Shown here piece after piece: positions 5,169 through 5,679 of a stretch of DNA of 5,679 nucleotides. Location of the stretch: NCBI GenBank assembly GCA_029880025.1, contig JAOUPE010000113.1, positions 1-5,679 on the forward strand, read 5' to 3'. The notes under the pieces are model-generated. The model was given only the letters and a program-made list of their open reading frames with translations. It was not told where the DNA came from and searched no databases. The position numbers were made by a program, and so were the translations under genes. This stretch comes from Caldifarciminota bacterium (GTDB taxonomy: Bacteria > Hydrothermota > Tepidihabitantia > Tepidihabitantales > JAOUPE01). Each line of letters starts with the position of its first letter. Position 1 is the stretch's first letter.

Positions 5169-5679
5169 TTATGAGTTTAGCTGGCAACGTTTAACCAGTT
5201 TCTCCCATCTCCGGTTAACTTCTTTCTGGAATTCTTCCAGTAGTTTTTGATTCTCCGGTTTGAACAGATGCCGGAACCGGCCCTGGCCTTTCAACCACTC
5301 AACCACCGGTTTCTTCTCTTTCGGGGTATAATTTAATTTATAGGCACCATTCTCACATTCGTAAAGTGCCCAGAAGCAGGTATCAACCGCTAACCTTGAA
5401 ATCTCAACCGTCTTTTCTGAAAGATAACCCCAACCCAATGGACAAGGTACTAAGACATTAATAAAACTCGGTCCTTGTACACTCAAAGCCTTACGCACTT
5501 TATTGGATAAATCGTTCCAGTTTTGAATCGTTGCCTGAGCCGCATAAGGAATGTCATGGGCAATCATAATCTCAACAATCTCTTTTCGCCACTGCAATTT
5601 TCCCGGAATCTTTTCACCGGCTGGAGAGGTTGTGGTATGAGCACCCAATGGCGTAGCTGAAGAGCGTTGGATTCCAGTA
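5169..5679 (-). CDS. porB: 2-oxoacid:ferredoxin oxidoreductase beta subunit (PorB/VorB type), N-terminus cut by window edge
   Basis: This is the thiamine-diphosphate-binding beta subunit of a cytoplasmic complex that oxidatively decarboxylates pyruvate or a branched-chain 2-oxoacid to its acyl-CoA, passing electrons to ferredoxin; it may also run in reverse. The frame is open to the right edge: 169 residues are visible, about the C-terminal half of a subunit of roughly 310. It opens with TGIQRSSATPLGAHTTTSPA, a PorB-family signature. EIMIAHDIPYAAQAT and VLVPCPLGWGY follow; the Cys of PCPLGW (about residue 79 of the visible part) probably corresponds to the fourth ligand of the proximal [4Fe-4S] cluster. 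EKTVEISRLAVDT and GQGRFRHLF complete the family pattern. A TTG at 5648 is not a start, since homology continues upstream. Pyruvate and 2-oxoisovalerate enzymes cannot be told apart here. The alpha and other subunit genes are expected beyond the right edge. Confidence 0.92.
   Translation of the reverse strand, partial: TGIQRSSATPLGAHTTTSPAGEKIPGKLQWRKEIVEIMIAHDIPYAAQATIQNWNDLSNKVRKALSVQGPSFINVLVPCPLGWGYLSEKTVEISRLAVDTCFWALYECENGAYKLNYTPKEKKPVVEWLKGQGRFRHLFKPENQKLLEEFQKEVNRRWEKLVKRCQLNS

Overview
This AT-rich bacterial window carries five genes, all read on the minus strand. In transcription order they are the end of a 2-oxoacid:ferredoxin oxidoreductase beta subunit (porB-type, cut by the right edge), a small RRM RNA-binding protein, a short-form RmlA-like sugar-nucleotide transferase, DNA polymerase I (polA), and a UDP-GlcNAc 2-epimerase (wecB, cut by the left edge). 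The bacterial-type PolA, WecB and sigma70-like promoters point to a bacterium. The ferredoxin-linked oxidoreductase suggests anaerobic metabolism. An uncultured anaerobic lineage would fit, but no phylum can be assigned from this sequence.

Right part (5679 to about 4400): porB ends at 5169 with no clear terminator behind it. A strong promoter (TTGACA, 16 nt, TAAAAT) follows at 5135-5108. It should start a transcript near 5101 with about 320 nt of leader before the RRM gene. The leader ends in a perfect hairpin one base from a canonical AGGAGG ribosome binding site. The unit closes with a 13-bp stem terminator at 4406-4438.

Middle and left part (about 4330 to 1): a near-consensus promoter (TTGACG, 17 nt, TATACT) sits so close to the rmlA-like gene that transcription should begin at or next to the A of its ATG, which implies a leaderless mRNA. 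polA follows after 74 nt and wecB after about 140 nt. No terminator is visible in either gap, so the three may be co-transcribed. RmlA-like and WecB proteins make activated sugars for surface polysaccharide; PolA is a housekeeping replication and repair enzyme placed between them. The polA-wecB gap is dense in the pentamer ATTCG/CGAAT.

No CRISPR array, tRNA, rRNA, insertion sequence or unknown multi-gene system was found. The points most worth a second look are the natural tyrosine at the ddNTP-discrimination position of PolA, the leaderless promoter, the long leader of the RRM gene and the ATTCG cluster.
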